This document shows, in pieces, positions 1-11,300 of a stretch of 64,000 nucleotides of DNA. Both the position numbers and the translations under genes were made by a program. The stretch covers positions 9,163,001 to 9,227,000 of the forward strand of contig NC_088357.1 of NCBI RefSeq assembly GCF_036884655.1, given 5' to 3'. Under the pieces are notes generated by a model that was not told the DNA's origin, did no database searches, and saw nothing but the letters and a program-made list of their open reading frames with translations. Within the stretch, counting starts at the first letter, position 1. Every line of letters starts with the position of its first letter. The DNA comes from Musa acuminata AAA Group. Taxonomy: Eukaryota > Streptophyta > Magnoliopsida > Zingiberales > Musaceae.

Positions 1-1224
1 TGTTTACCTAATCTGAGTCATCCCACACCATTAGCTACCACTAGAAACAGTCAGGCATCATGCATCTTATCCAAGGTGCAATGTGTTCACTTGCATTCAT
101 TTCTTTTTTGATACCTCAAGTTATCTTTGATCACAAGTGAGAGAAAATGTTCTACTATCAAAAAAAAGGGATGCTGATAGTGACTCTTTTATGCTCTCAA
201 GCAAGTGAAGAATAACAGAGTGAAGTCCACAATTCAGAATTGCTTTGCTAATTTTATATAAAAATATATTCTGCAATACTCATTGATCATTATGTAAAAA
301 TTACAGAGGAGAGCCAAAGAAAGATTTAGAGAATCATTCGGTCAATAGAAGAAAGAAATTCCTGAATTGTTTAACAGTTTGAAAAATGTTCTTGCTAGTT
401 TGGTTGCCTTCCTCTACTCATTTACCAGAAACCTTGTAATAATATGATGGATAGCAAAGCATGCAGTACATTAGAAACTGGATGATGAGTGTCATGCTTG
501 CTTGCTAAAATTCTAATATAAAGTTAGCGATGAGATATATATATAAAGTTAACGAACCATATGATCCAAAATACCTATTTTAAAGTTAATAATAGTCTAT
601 CAAATCTCACGCCGAAGGGTTTTATATCCTCGTCAAAAACCAGCATAATTTAAAATATATCATGATGTATCTTGAGTCTCATTAATATATAGTTTATTTT
701 TGCTATGATCTCTCACGATATCCACTACTAAGTCTACTCTCGCACCATTTATCATAATCTAACTTGATGAATGACTGATCCGTTAATAATTAATATAAAA
801 CTATGTTAATCAAACATCAACGTACTTCAATATGTGTTGTGATGTGCTTGAATCTGATTCACATCTTTTTCTTACTTTGTCCGCTCATACGTAAATCTTT
901 CTTCTTTTACGCATACCTCTCATAGTAGTCAATATGTATTTGTTTTGATTCTATTTATCATAATCCAACTTGATTGAGTAATTGACTATTAATAATAGAT
1001 CTAAAACCAAGTTAAATGGTTGTATCGTATATTAAACTTTTATAAGCCAATTCATCTTAAAATGAGGTGTTAAGCTATCATCATCATCCTCATAGTCATG
1101 ATAAATTTCTATAATTCAAATAATGATGACTCAAATCACTAACAAAAATACCAGAGAAAAAAATTATTTTCTAATTAATATAATTCAGTTGGTCCCCCTG
1201 GTGTGGTGCAGTGATCACTGTGGG

Positions 1225-1252
1225 ATCAATCAATCAATCAATCAATCAATCA
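1225..1252. repeat. (ATCA)7 tetranucleotide microsatellite
   Basis: Seven perfect tandem copies of ATCA, flanked by unique sequence. It lies in gene-poor DNA and has no visible function. Confidence 0.95.
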
Positions 1253-3184
1253 GGTGGGACAGATCTTGCTCTATCTTCTTGCTGCTTAAGGCCTGTTCAT
1301 GCATGAAATGTCCTCGTCATCAAGTATGGAGGAGATGGACTTTTGAGCAAACCTTGAGGTGATGTGGTGTTAATGTAGTCTGAATCAGATGAGCTGGATC
1401 TCTTAGAGCAAGGTGGGGGGATGCATGAGAGCCGGTCATGCTTAGATCTCTGGATTTAATGCGTTTTGGATTTGTCTGTGTGCATGTCATTTCAGATCCT
1501 CGAATTAAATCGAGAGCACAGGCCAATTTTTTCTAGCTACTCATATGAGATAGAGGATTCCATGGGGGATGTGCTAGCAAAATCAATTCTGTCCATATGT
1601 TCTGGTTCTTGATCAAACTCAAACATCAGTGCAGTGTCTGCATTTGCAGTAGCAAAAGCTTATTTTCCTAAAAGAAAATAATGAACACAGCTCGTAAGAA
1701 GGAAGAAGTGTTTCTTGGACTTGTTAGAGTACAGATTATAAGAAGATGAAAGAAGTAGAATCACCAAGAAACCTACATTTACTGGTTCTTCCGAAAAGAA
1801 GATCTCAATCTTTCTATTTTATCTTAATTGCTATGATGCAATGCATAGATTGATGATCCTTCCCAAACCTGCAGTTCTTCAGGTGCAAATTGCTAACAAT
1901 TCTTTATTAATTTTCTGACATTTATTGAAATGCATTTATGCAGGTTATGGGAGCTCTGTTACTCCTTAAGAGCAAGCTATACACATGGAGATTTATTGAG
2001 CATGGGAGTATTTGTCTGAATCTGAAGGCAGTAGGCCTCAATGATTCCTTCAGTAAGGCATGAGTTCAATGGACTCCATCTTTTCTCTGAGGTCAGATGC
2101 ATTTGCTGAGGAATCCTCCATGCTATGTCAAGAATCACCCAAGGTTGATGCATTGGAGCTCTGGGTTAAAACAGTAAGTTTGTGAAGTCCATCACTGGGT
2201 TTAAACTTCTCTTACAAATGCACCATGAACTCCTTCAGCTCCAATCATCCTGCAGAACCTTCAAGCAATCATCAAAGCTTGATCCCTGCATTTGCAATGA
2301 ATGTTATGATCAGGCTCACCACAACCACCTCAATCATGTTCAATTTTAACACCCACCAACTGCAGAAAAATCAAATCATCAATTTGCACAGGTCCAAAGG
2401 TCCACATAGAAGAAGACCTTTATCATATAGACCTGTCATCATCAAACAAGAATGATAGAGAAAGAAGGTTAGGCAGCAATTATGGGACTGTTTGGACTCA
2501 AAAATACAATTGGGTTGGTTGGTCTCCTTCAATGTGTAGAAAGTTACTTTTAACTCCACAAAGGACTCCTTCAGAACTTTATGAGACCATAGCACAAGGA
2601 TGGTCCAAGGATGATGATCATGAAATGGAATTTTTCTCATATTTCCTAAGATCTATGATCATGTAGGCCACTCAAATGAGCCCCGCTGATCTCATTGCTT
2701 GTGCTCTTTAATCCTTCAGATCTGACTGTGCCTGTCTCTGAGTTTGTAACTTAAATAAAAGTCATGCATATTCAAGTCATGTTAACTAATACAAGCTCAA
2801 GAGTTTACCACCAAATAATAAACCTAAAAGCTCACACCTTTTGATGGCTAAGAACAGAACAAAGGGATCAGAGGGAGGTCCAAAAGGACCGACTGAGACA
2901 TCACTGTGAGATACCATGCAGCACATCTCTGACCAACTTTGGTACATAATCTGAAGAGGAGGTGTCCCAACATTTCCTCTTTGATTTCACTAGACAAGGT
3001 CTAGAGTTCATCCTCTCTGCAGTGATCAACTTCTTTCCTGTTCCAGCGTTTGCTGTACCACATGAAAACTTGGTAACAATTAGGTCTCATTTCAGGAGAC
3101 CTTCTACATTGAAGTGTCCCCCTGAGGGGCACCCGAAGGATAAAAGACCTGCCTCTAGAACAGAAACTGCCATCATAGAGAAAT

Positions 3185-3200
3185 TATATGTATATATATG

Positions 3201-3236
<36 letters not shown>

Positions 3237-3257
3237 TATATTAGAGAGAGAGAGAGA
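3185..3257. repeat. Compound (TA)n / (GA)n microsatellite
   Basis: An interrupted TA tract with TG interruptions is followed directly by a short GA tract. The same TA-then-GA arrangement recurs at 23037-23107. The long Tyr/Ile open frames seen across it are only a product of the repeat. Confidence 0.9.
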
Positions 3258-6200
3258 ATGCTGCTGTTTAACAACATATATATTTAAAGAAAAGAAACCA
3301 ACATTATATATGTTGTTGGAATCCATGTTTTTTCTTCTCCTTGTATTTGCCAACAACCACTGTAATTGTGTCTCCTTTTAGTATTTTCTCCTATTAAGCA
3401 CTCATATCAAGTAGCCCTTGAAACTGAAGGTTTGTGTTATCAGTAAGTACTTATTTGCTTCCATGCATTATTGATGAGTAGATGAATAAGTTATAAAAGT
3501 ATTTTTCTTATTTTAAAGTATCTGATCTAATTGATCCAAAACTAAACTTTATATTAGCATTTATCTTCTGCAATATATAATGGACCCAACATTTAAGTCA
3601 AGTTCAGTAGATCAACCTAAAATGGGCAGAAAACCCTATTTTATCTCTGTAGTTTGATCAAATTGCCTGAGACCAAGGAATTAGGTGAGACCACAGTTAC
3701 ACCAGTTTGCTCAATATATAAACTTCTATCAACAGATAAACAAATATTGAACTTCTTTTTCTTTTTCATGTTAAACAGGACAGCTATGACCAGAATCCTG
3801 ATCACTTTAGTCATAAATTTTCAACAATGATATATACAGATGTATCATCTTTCTATGCTCTAAATATTGTTAGAAAAATTAAGACTGAGTATTTCCTAAA
3901 AAGTGAAAAATTTATTTATCAAAATATTACTTAGTTGAAAAAGCCCAAAGATTTGATACAAGTAACTAGGCTTCATAAGTTTTGCAGAAAATAAAGTTCA
4001 AACAATAGGATAATTTTAAAAGCTGTGATATTTTTACATTATATATACACATATGTATGCACAAACATATTGACTAGTTAAACAAAAAAAATCTTGGTGT
4101 ATAGATTCTGAACATGAGAGCATGGTAGGGAATGATTCACATATGGCTACAGATGGCTGTGGCTGTTGAACCACAGCAGAAAGGCTCTTATTGCAACATT
4201 TACAAACCAGATAATTGAATTGCATAGGATAGGGATGGACTGAAACTATGCCTTGTGGTATGTTTTTAGCCACTCAAACCACATCAAATTCCCAGATCTT
4301 AAAAGCTAAAGTTGATTCCACATTACCTTTATCTCTTGAAAATTTTAGAAAAAATTACATGATAATCTCATTTACTTTCAATTCATTTCAGTATATTTGA
4401 AAAGCTGAAAGGAAAAGTCTTCTATTTCTACTTCTTTTCAAATTGCATCCAAATTTATGTTCCTTTTTACCCCACAACTTGTAGTTAAAATTGAAATGAA
4501 TTTTCATTCAACTTTTTAAAGAATTTAGAAGAGAGGGACACTAAGACAGTAAGACTCATCTTGCAAGAGTAATCTCACTTCTTGTCCTTTAACTTCAGGC
4601 AGAATATTACTGTCTACTGAAAGCTAGACCAGGCTGACCAGCGGCCAAAAGATGTCTGCCCTTTGAGCCTTTTGAAGGTGGCCAGTTCAATCACCATCCA
4701 ATCAATCATATCTTCCTCCCCACCCTACCCTCTCTGTTTATACACTAAAAAAGTTGCAGGATTCTGTGAACCACCAATGCAAGCAGCAGCTGATGGTAAT
4801 GGTGGCCCAGGGGCAAGCATTGTCTAGGGTCAAACTCACATTGAATCTGCTTGTGGTGTTGCAGCTGTGCAAAGAGTAAGTCATAATTTTCTAGCATCTA
4901 ATGTTGGTTGTGGCTTCCTTTCTTCTGCACCAAAACCATGTTCTTGACAGAATGGACCCCTTAAAATATCAGAATGAATTATTTAAGTGGCACATAAAAA
5001 AAGCCCAATGGAAATGTGGGAGGCTTGTGGAGTAGAATCAAACTACAGATCTGATGAGCAAATGGAGTAGACCTGACTGCAGAAACAGAGAATATGTGGT
5101 AGCTGGGGCAGGCTGGTGCAGAAGAAGAAGCCAGTGATTGGTCTAATAAGTATCCAACCATGTAGATTGACTCACTGCAGCCACCTCCTATCTTATGACT
5201 GCAATTGATCATTGAGCTCCATGTGACATGTTCCGTCCTCCTGTACTTGCAAAGACACTTCAATTTTGTGGCTGTAAACCCATTCAGATCCATTTTATTA
5301 GCTAAAGCATCCCATCAAATAAGCATCAGTTGAAAGATGGCCACTGATGGTGGACATTAGATGTTAGCAAAGTCATGTTCAGAGGATGTGAAGCATTTAT
5401 CTAGCAACTATTGTCCTTGCTGAGGATTAGCAGTGGTGTTAGAGGTATTTGTGTGAGGTGAAAAGGAAATTAAAATATATTGTGTTTGGGATGAACATGA
5501 ATCTATAATCTATCAAGTGTTGTGGTTGAGAGGTGGTTCACATTGTTCCAGCATCAAACTAGCTGTAAACTCTCTATGATTAAGATTCCTTAAAGATCCT
5601 GAAAGGGATATGGCCTCTCTATACAAATCATCAACTATCATGCACAAGAATCAATTACTTCAAATGTTAATGCTTTAGAGAGGGTGCTCATGTGGAAGCT
5701 TCCTGATGAAGTTCCAAAAAGTTCATGCCATCAACCCTCCTAATTAAGATATCTGTACTTTTCTATTCAAAATCATATAAAAAATTGTCATATATGGACC
5801 TAATCAGGAATCAAAATTTTGCAGCTTAGCTTTGTTAATGACATCTCATTTCAATTTTTAGGCTGATCAAGCCTATTATTTTTTGCTTTTGCATGTTTCT
5901 AGAAGGAAGGATACACAAAATTCCATACACCTAATGATATTATGCTCAATTGCAATTTAAAGATCACAGTGGATCCATAAGTTTCAAGTGTTATCAACTG
6001 CAGATTTATTGATGATACGATCATTAATCAATCGAAGAGGTCTTTTCTCATCTCTGTTTAATGCATTCACTCTTTGTTCTCCACTCACTGTATAAGAAAC
6101 AAACAGTCATATGTCCTTTAGTAAATGCTATTATTAAAACCATACTGCACATCATGTTTCTTTCAAAGACTATAGTTTTATTGATAGAAAAATTAAGATG

Positions 6201-7251
6201 ATATTGAAGCGAAGAATCTACGTTCATTCTCATTGAGATAATACACTAAGAAGAATATATATAGCTCCGATCAATTCCAATCAGTGTTAAAATCATAGAT
6301 TATACGAGAAAAAACCATATTAGAATGACATCGACTGCTGCTTGAAATTTAATGCCAAGGTCACCACCATCGCCACCAGAGAACAAGCTGCAATCAATGT
6401 GGAAGCATCCATCTCCCCGTACTTCTGCTTCTGCAAACTCGTTTCTTCTTCCTGCACAACATCAGGATCACAAACACACAGTGCCTGGTCGTCGTAGCTC
6501 AGCCAAGCTTGTCTTCACCTTCAGGACATACTCATCTTTGTTTCGTCACTGTGCTTCCTCCTCCCCGTGCTTGAGATGAGGCACAGACAACCTCTGTTCG
6601 CTGGAGACGTTCATGAACCCCACGGCCATGGCGACGACCACGGCCATGCTCGCAGTCAAGGGAACACTTCACACGGCGCTTCTCGCATCCGCCGCAGCGC
6701 ACAGCAGCACAAAGCCAAAACGAGAGCAGGGCCTCTTTTGGCTTCTCCCTCCTGGTATGCCCAATCCGGTCCAGTCAACCAAACCCAGGCAAGCCAGCCG
6801 AACCGGTTCCACGGAAGGACCGACCAAGGTGGGTCCCCTCCGGGCCCATGAGGTACCATCCCGGGAAACGAGACGGCGCGGGCCCACCGTACCGCGCCCC
6901 GCCAGATTAAACCGAGTAATTAAAGATTAAACTATTATTAATCCTTCCGAATAAAAAGATTAAACCGAGTAATCGCTGTACCTCCAGTACCATTGACAGA
7001 AGCGGTGGGTCCCACGAACATTTCCTCCAATCACTTCTGGGCAGGTTTTCTGGGTAGATCGACGAATAAAAAAGTATTTTTTTCACGGTGGGGCGGCGCT
7101 CCCGTCGCTGTCGCACGAGGAGGAAAGCACGCGCCGAACTGTACTCGCCACCTCACCGAGGGACCTAATGGATTAATCCCGCTAAGCTAATGGGCTAAAT
7201 CGAGGACTTAACCCCTTAAACCACAGCGTAGGCGTAGATTATTGCACGCGG

Positions 7252-7262
7252 CACGTGACGTC
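7252..7262. promoter_or_regulatory. Overlapping G-box and TGACGTC core
   Basis: CACGTG at 7252-7257 runs into TGACGTC at 7256-7262, giving two overlapping palindromic ACGT cores. Such cores are bound by plant bZIP and bHLH factors. It lies about 1.1 kb upstream of the ARF start codon. Function is inferred from motif identity only. Confidence 0.4.
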
Positions 7263-7676
7263 GGCGCGGGGAGGGTTCCATTCATTCCTCGCGCAAGATC
7301 ACCCTCGTCCTTCGATGTATTTACGCTCTCGCCAAAGAAGGCGTCCCCCTTCGCGACTCGGGAAAGCTGACGAGAAAGCAATCATCAGCTACGATTTAGG
7401 CAAAGAGTCGAAGCGTTGTAGCCACTTGTTATGGGCTAATATGTTGCGTGCGACGTATGTTTACATGCCATAACAGGAGATGCCATATTGAAGCCTCAAT
7501 GATTTGGATTATTAGTGGAGGTGTTCGATCTTAGCAAGTAAACTCGCTTGCTAATGCAGTACCTATTCCTACCTGCAACAACACCGTTATTACTAATGTT
7601 ACAAACCATGGTGTAGTAGTAGTAATAACCGGAGCTCACAAGCTTTCCCCAAATTAGAAGCCCACTCCGCGCTCGA

Positions 7677-7686
7677 CACGTGTCTC
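7677..7686 (+). promoter_or_regulatory. G-box fused to TGTCTC auxin response element
   Basis: CACGTG at 7677-7682 overlaps TGTCTC at 7681-7686, so the last two bases of the G-box are the first two of the canonical AuxRE. TGTCTC is the classical ARF-binding site, and composite AuxREs next to bZIP sites are known in auxin-responsive promoters. The site lies about 0.7 kb upstream of an ARF start codon, which would fit auxin feedback on this gene, but the motif alone is weak evidence. Confidence 0.4.
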
Positions 7687-8021
7687 CCGTGCACGAATCC
7701 CCGGCCGATGGACGTTGATCGCAGACGAGGGATCTCTTCGGCAAGCACAATTGCTTATCCCACCCGTTCGTTCGGGCTCGATCTTACCTTTCTCCTAATT
7801 GGATTATTTAGCGGGTCCCCTACAACGAGCGGTTTTTTTTGTCGTTAAGCCCTTTCCACAAGACAAAATTAGGCCGCGCGACCTCCAGCTCGATCGCCGT
7901 TTACTTTCCGCGCGATGTGACCGCAGCCGGCCGCGGTTGGAACTGTTATCCGGGGGGTTAAAGCCGAACAGAGGACGAATACGGGGGCTAAACTGCTTAT
8001 TATCCGCTGGTAGAAGAAGAA

Positions 8022-8384
8022 ATGGGAGAGGGGACGAGTGGACCGAGAACGAGTACTCTTATTTTATTTCGCTTACTCTCTCCTACGCTGCCGCTGCTGT
8101 TGCTGCTTCTTCTTCTTCTTCTTCGTCTTCTTTTGGTCCCTCGCTTGTCGGGAGACGAACCTCCTCAAAGGGTCGAAACCCTCGTTCCCCGCAACCCGCG
8201 CAGGGGACCCCGCGACCCGGTTGGCTCACCACCGGACAGATTCGTCGGAATCCGCGGCCCCTGCCTTCGAACCGGTGGAGCTCCGGTGCGGCCAGACCCG
8301 CCCCCGTTCTGGTGCCCATGGAGGTGGCCTGCGGTTGAGTTTCGTAGACGGCGGTGGCGGTGCTCGAGGGAATTAGGAAGATGA
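8022..8384 (+). other. Long uORF overlapping the ARF start codon
   Basis: An ATG at 8022 opens a 120-codon frame whose TGA stop (8382-8384) overlaps the ARF ATG (8381-8383) as ATGA. The predicted peptide is Leu- and Arg-rich, with no recognisable domain, and follows the underlying CTT/CGG-rich DNA, so it is more likely a regulatory uORF than a functional protein. It acts only if transcription starts upstream of 8022, which the sequence does not show. Translation of ARF mRNAs is known to depend on reinitiation after uORFs. Confidence 0.35.
8318..8338 (+). other. Short uORF (6 codons plus stop) in the ARF leader
   Basis: ATG at 8318, with G at +4, encodes MEVACG followed by TGA. The stop is 42 nt before the ARF ATG, and the uORF is in the same frame as the ARF. 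A short uORF at this distance would allow some reinitiation at the main start. It lies inside the longer uORF but in a different frame. Confidence 0.5.
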
Positions 8385-11300
8385 AGGCGGATGCCAGTGG
8401 AGCTGCGGCTCCGAGCCCTTGCGAAGGTGAGTTTGGCTTCGAGCTCGTTTTCTAGATGCTTTGTCTGTGGCCGCAGGCCGAGGTGGGGGGTTGACGCTTG
8501 TGGTGTTGGTGGTGGTGGTGTCAGGGGAGAGGAAAACGATAAACCCGGAGCTGTGGTACGCCTGCGCGGGGCCGCTCGTGACGGTGCCGCCGGTGGGGAG
8601 CCTCGTCGTCTACTTCCCCCAAGGGCACAGCGAGCAGGTAAAGATGTGACTGTGGCCTTTTCTAGCGTGTGCTCTGCGGGAGTGTTGCTATTGCTTCCTC
8701 CTCGGTTCCTATGTAGCCCCGATCATGCGGGTTTGGAAAGGACCTCCTCTTTGAATGGCCGGAAGCTTTCATAAAGCTTGTTAGCGAAACCATCTTTTTT
8801 GCCCTTTTTCTTCTTTCTGGCCTGTAAATTATGCTGCCTTCTTTTGGTTCTTTTTCCTGAACGATATATGTTGGCATACCATTCTTCACGTTACGAACGG
8901 ATTTGGCGAGTTTCTTAATATCCTATGGGCTTAATGGCTTCTATATGAAGTGTACAGGGTTTCTTTATTCTCAATATTTGGGAGATCTGCAGATACCAGG
9001 AATTTTGATTATGGTACTTGATTAAGAAATTTGAGAAAAAAGCACTTGATTAAATGAACACGGTTTTCAAATGGGAATGACTGCAATTGATTCTTATTAG
9101 TTTACGTTTTCTTGATTAGTAAAAGTTTTTTTATTTATTTATTTCCTTCATTTGCTGTTATTTTAAGACCCGATCGTTCCACTTTTGCTTTCAGTTTACT
9201 GAATAATATGCTTGGTAAGGGGTGAAATCAAACATGATGGGTTGATATTTGCAATATCTTTTCAATTGTGGCAATAATTGTGATTTCTTTCTTATAGTAT
9301 TCCATAACCCTTCCTTTTTTTGCATCATATTTGTAGCTTAAAACATAAGCAATGTCTGAGCTTGAGGAAGAGGAAAAGAGATTTGGGGACATTATGCCTT
9401 TGGATGGAACATAGTTGGAACAGTTTCTATCTTATAATTATCTCGTTGTAGCTTGCATGCGAAATTAGATTAGAAACAGATCACAATATCATTCTCAGAT
9501 CAGGGACAAGTTCGACCATGATGATTGATGACTCTTGTTTCATACATATATACTGTTTCCAAATTGTGAAGGAACATCTCAGGTCAATATTATTGTGAAT
9601 CACTTTATACTGTACATGTGTCATCTCTGTAAATGGTTTATGGTGGTACGGAACCTGCCAACGAATGTGGTGCTTTCTTGTGAGTTCTAGAGGGTGGTGA
9701 CAGGGCAGTTTTATATGCTGGAAAACCATGTACCTGTTGTTGGCCTATGTCAAACAAAAAATATTTTTTTTCAGTTATCTCAAGCTATAGAATTAATTTC
9801 TAAATTCTTGTTCATGGTATTCTCTTCTCTAGTTTTTTCTTCAGTGAGCTACTCTCTACATGATCGATAATGTTTGATTGTATGAACAGATCTTAGAAAT
9901 CACAACTTGACTATTTTGCTAGTGAAGTTCCTAAACTGGCCTGGAGATCTGATAGTTCTACTCGCATAGATGGTTGAACCGAATTTTGTTTCGGAAATTT
10001 CTTTTATTTTTTTATTCGATTTTAGGTTGTGTTCTTTGTTTAAAAGCCGGTTTAAATTTGATGTTGATTGGGTTTGACATTTACAATGAGCATTGGACCT
10101 GCTGTATTTCATTTTATCAATATTGGGCTTTTCTGGCTAAAATATAGGTTATGCTTATAAATGCAATTGGTTAAGCTAAAACAGTATGGATAAATAATAG
10201 AAGAGCATGTAGTTCATATGAAAGAAATCACTGAAGAATATACGAGGGGCTTTCAGGTTGTGAGGATAAAACTTGTATTTGTTCTTTCAGGTTGCAGCTT
10301 CTATGCAAAAGGATATCAATGCTCATATTCCAAATTATCCAAATCTTCCCTCAAAGTTGATATGCCTTCTTCACAACGTTACTCTGCATGTATGCCACCA
10401 TTCATTAATGTTTATTCCTTTTGTACATGCAAATTATGATTGCATTTTCAGTTACCTTATACTTTCAAGGTTGGCTTTGTAATGCTTTAGGCAGATCCAG
10501 AGACAGATGAAGTTTATGCTCAAATGACTCTTCAGCCAGTCAACTCAGTGAGTCATCTTGTCTTATTTATCCAATAGATGCTTCAACCATGCCTTCTACT
10601 TCTAGCTAAAGAGGGGTAAAAAGATGTGGGCACTAAGTTCATATTTTGACTTAGAGTTGCTCAGCGATTAAGTTATTTCATCTGCTTGGTACTCATCCAT
10701 CAGCAAACAAACATTGACCAAAACTAGAAAGAACAAGATTGATTGCTTTACAGAAAAATTATTGCAACCTTTACACTGATTCTAAGTCCCCAAGAGTAGA
10801 GTTTTCTTGCATGGGAGCTTCCTGTCTATTGATATTGACAAAAAGCATCATGGTGAAGAAAAGCCTTGGTCTAGAAATGTGGCCTTTGGTTTTAGCCTTG
10901 ATGATTGTGTGGCTAATGAACTTAATGTATTATGATAGAGAGGATAATTCTTTTTCTTTCGAGGAAGATACTAATAACAGTTGTTGTTGTCTCATACTTT
11001 AACATATTAATCCTTCCTGTATGCAGTAATTTGAAGCATTTCATCAATATGTACCTCACTTATTTACCTCAATGCAGTATGACAAGGAGGCATTGCAGGC
11101 ATCAGAGCTTGCACTAAAACAAACCAGGCCACAAACGGAATTCTTTTGTAAGACACTTACTGCAAGTGATACAAGCACTCATGGAGGATTCTCCGTGCCC
11201 CGTCGTGCTGCAGAGAAAATTTTTCCTTCTCTTGTATGTAATTTCTGTATGCATGTGTGGCTTTTGTATGTAATACAGGCTTATGGTAGTTCTTTGATGA

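Larger units (their letters stand above)
1..6570. other. Gene-poor AT-rich intergenic region
   Basis: No exon chain, conserved domain or RNA gene could be recognised in these 6.5 kb on either strand. All open frames are short, lack family resemblance and look like chance openings. The stretch contains two simple repeats (listed separately) and several AT-rich blocks. It may hold distal regulatory sequence of the ARF gene downstream or diverged transposon debris, but nothing in the sequence lets me decide. Confidence 0.6.
6571..8380 (+). promoter_or_regulatory. GC-rich promoter and 5' leader of the ARF gene
   Basis: Base composition rises sharply from about 6.57 kb to the ARF start codon, as is common around plant promoters. 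The region holds two CACGTG G-box cores, one fused to a TGACGTC-type core and one fused to a TGTCTC auxin-response core, and at least two upstream ATGs close to the ARF start. Pyrimidine-rich TTC/CTT runs near 8085-8135 look like leader sequence. I could not fix the transcription start or a convincing TATA box. The overlapping open frames on both strands here have no recognisable protein similarity and were left out. Confidence 0.6.

Noticed and set aside
7799..8376. Overlapping frames of 112-179 codons upstream of the ARF
   Set aside because: They overlap each other on both strands, contain simple Arg/Ser/Leu runs from CTT and CGG-rich DNA, and resemble no family. Only the ATG-initiated 8022 frame is kept, as a uORF.
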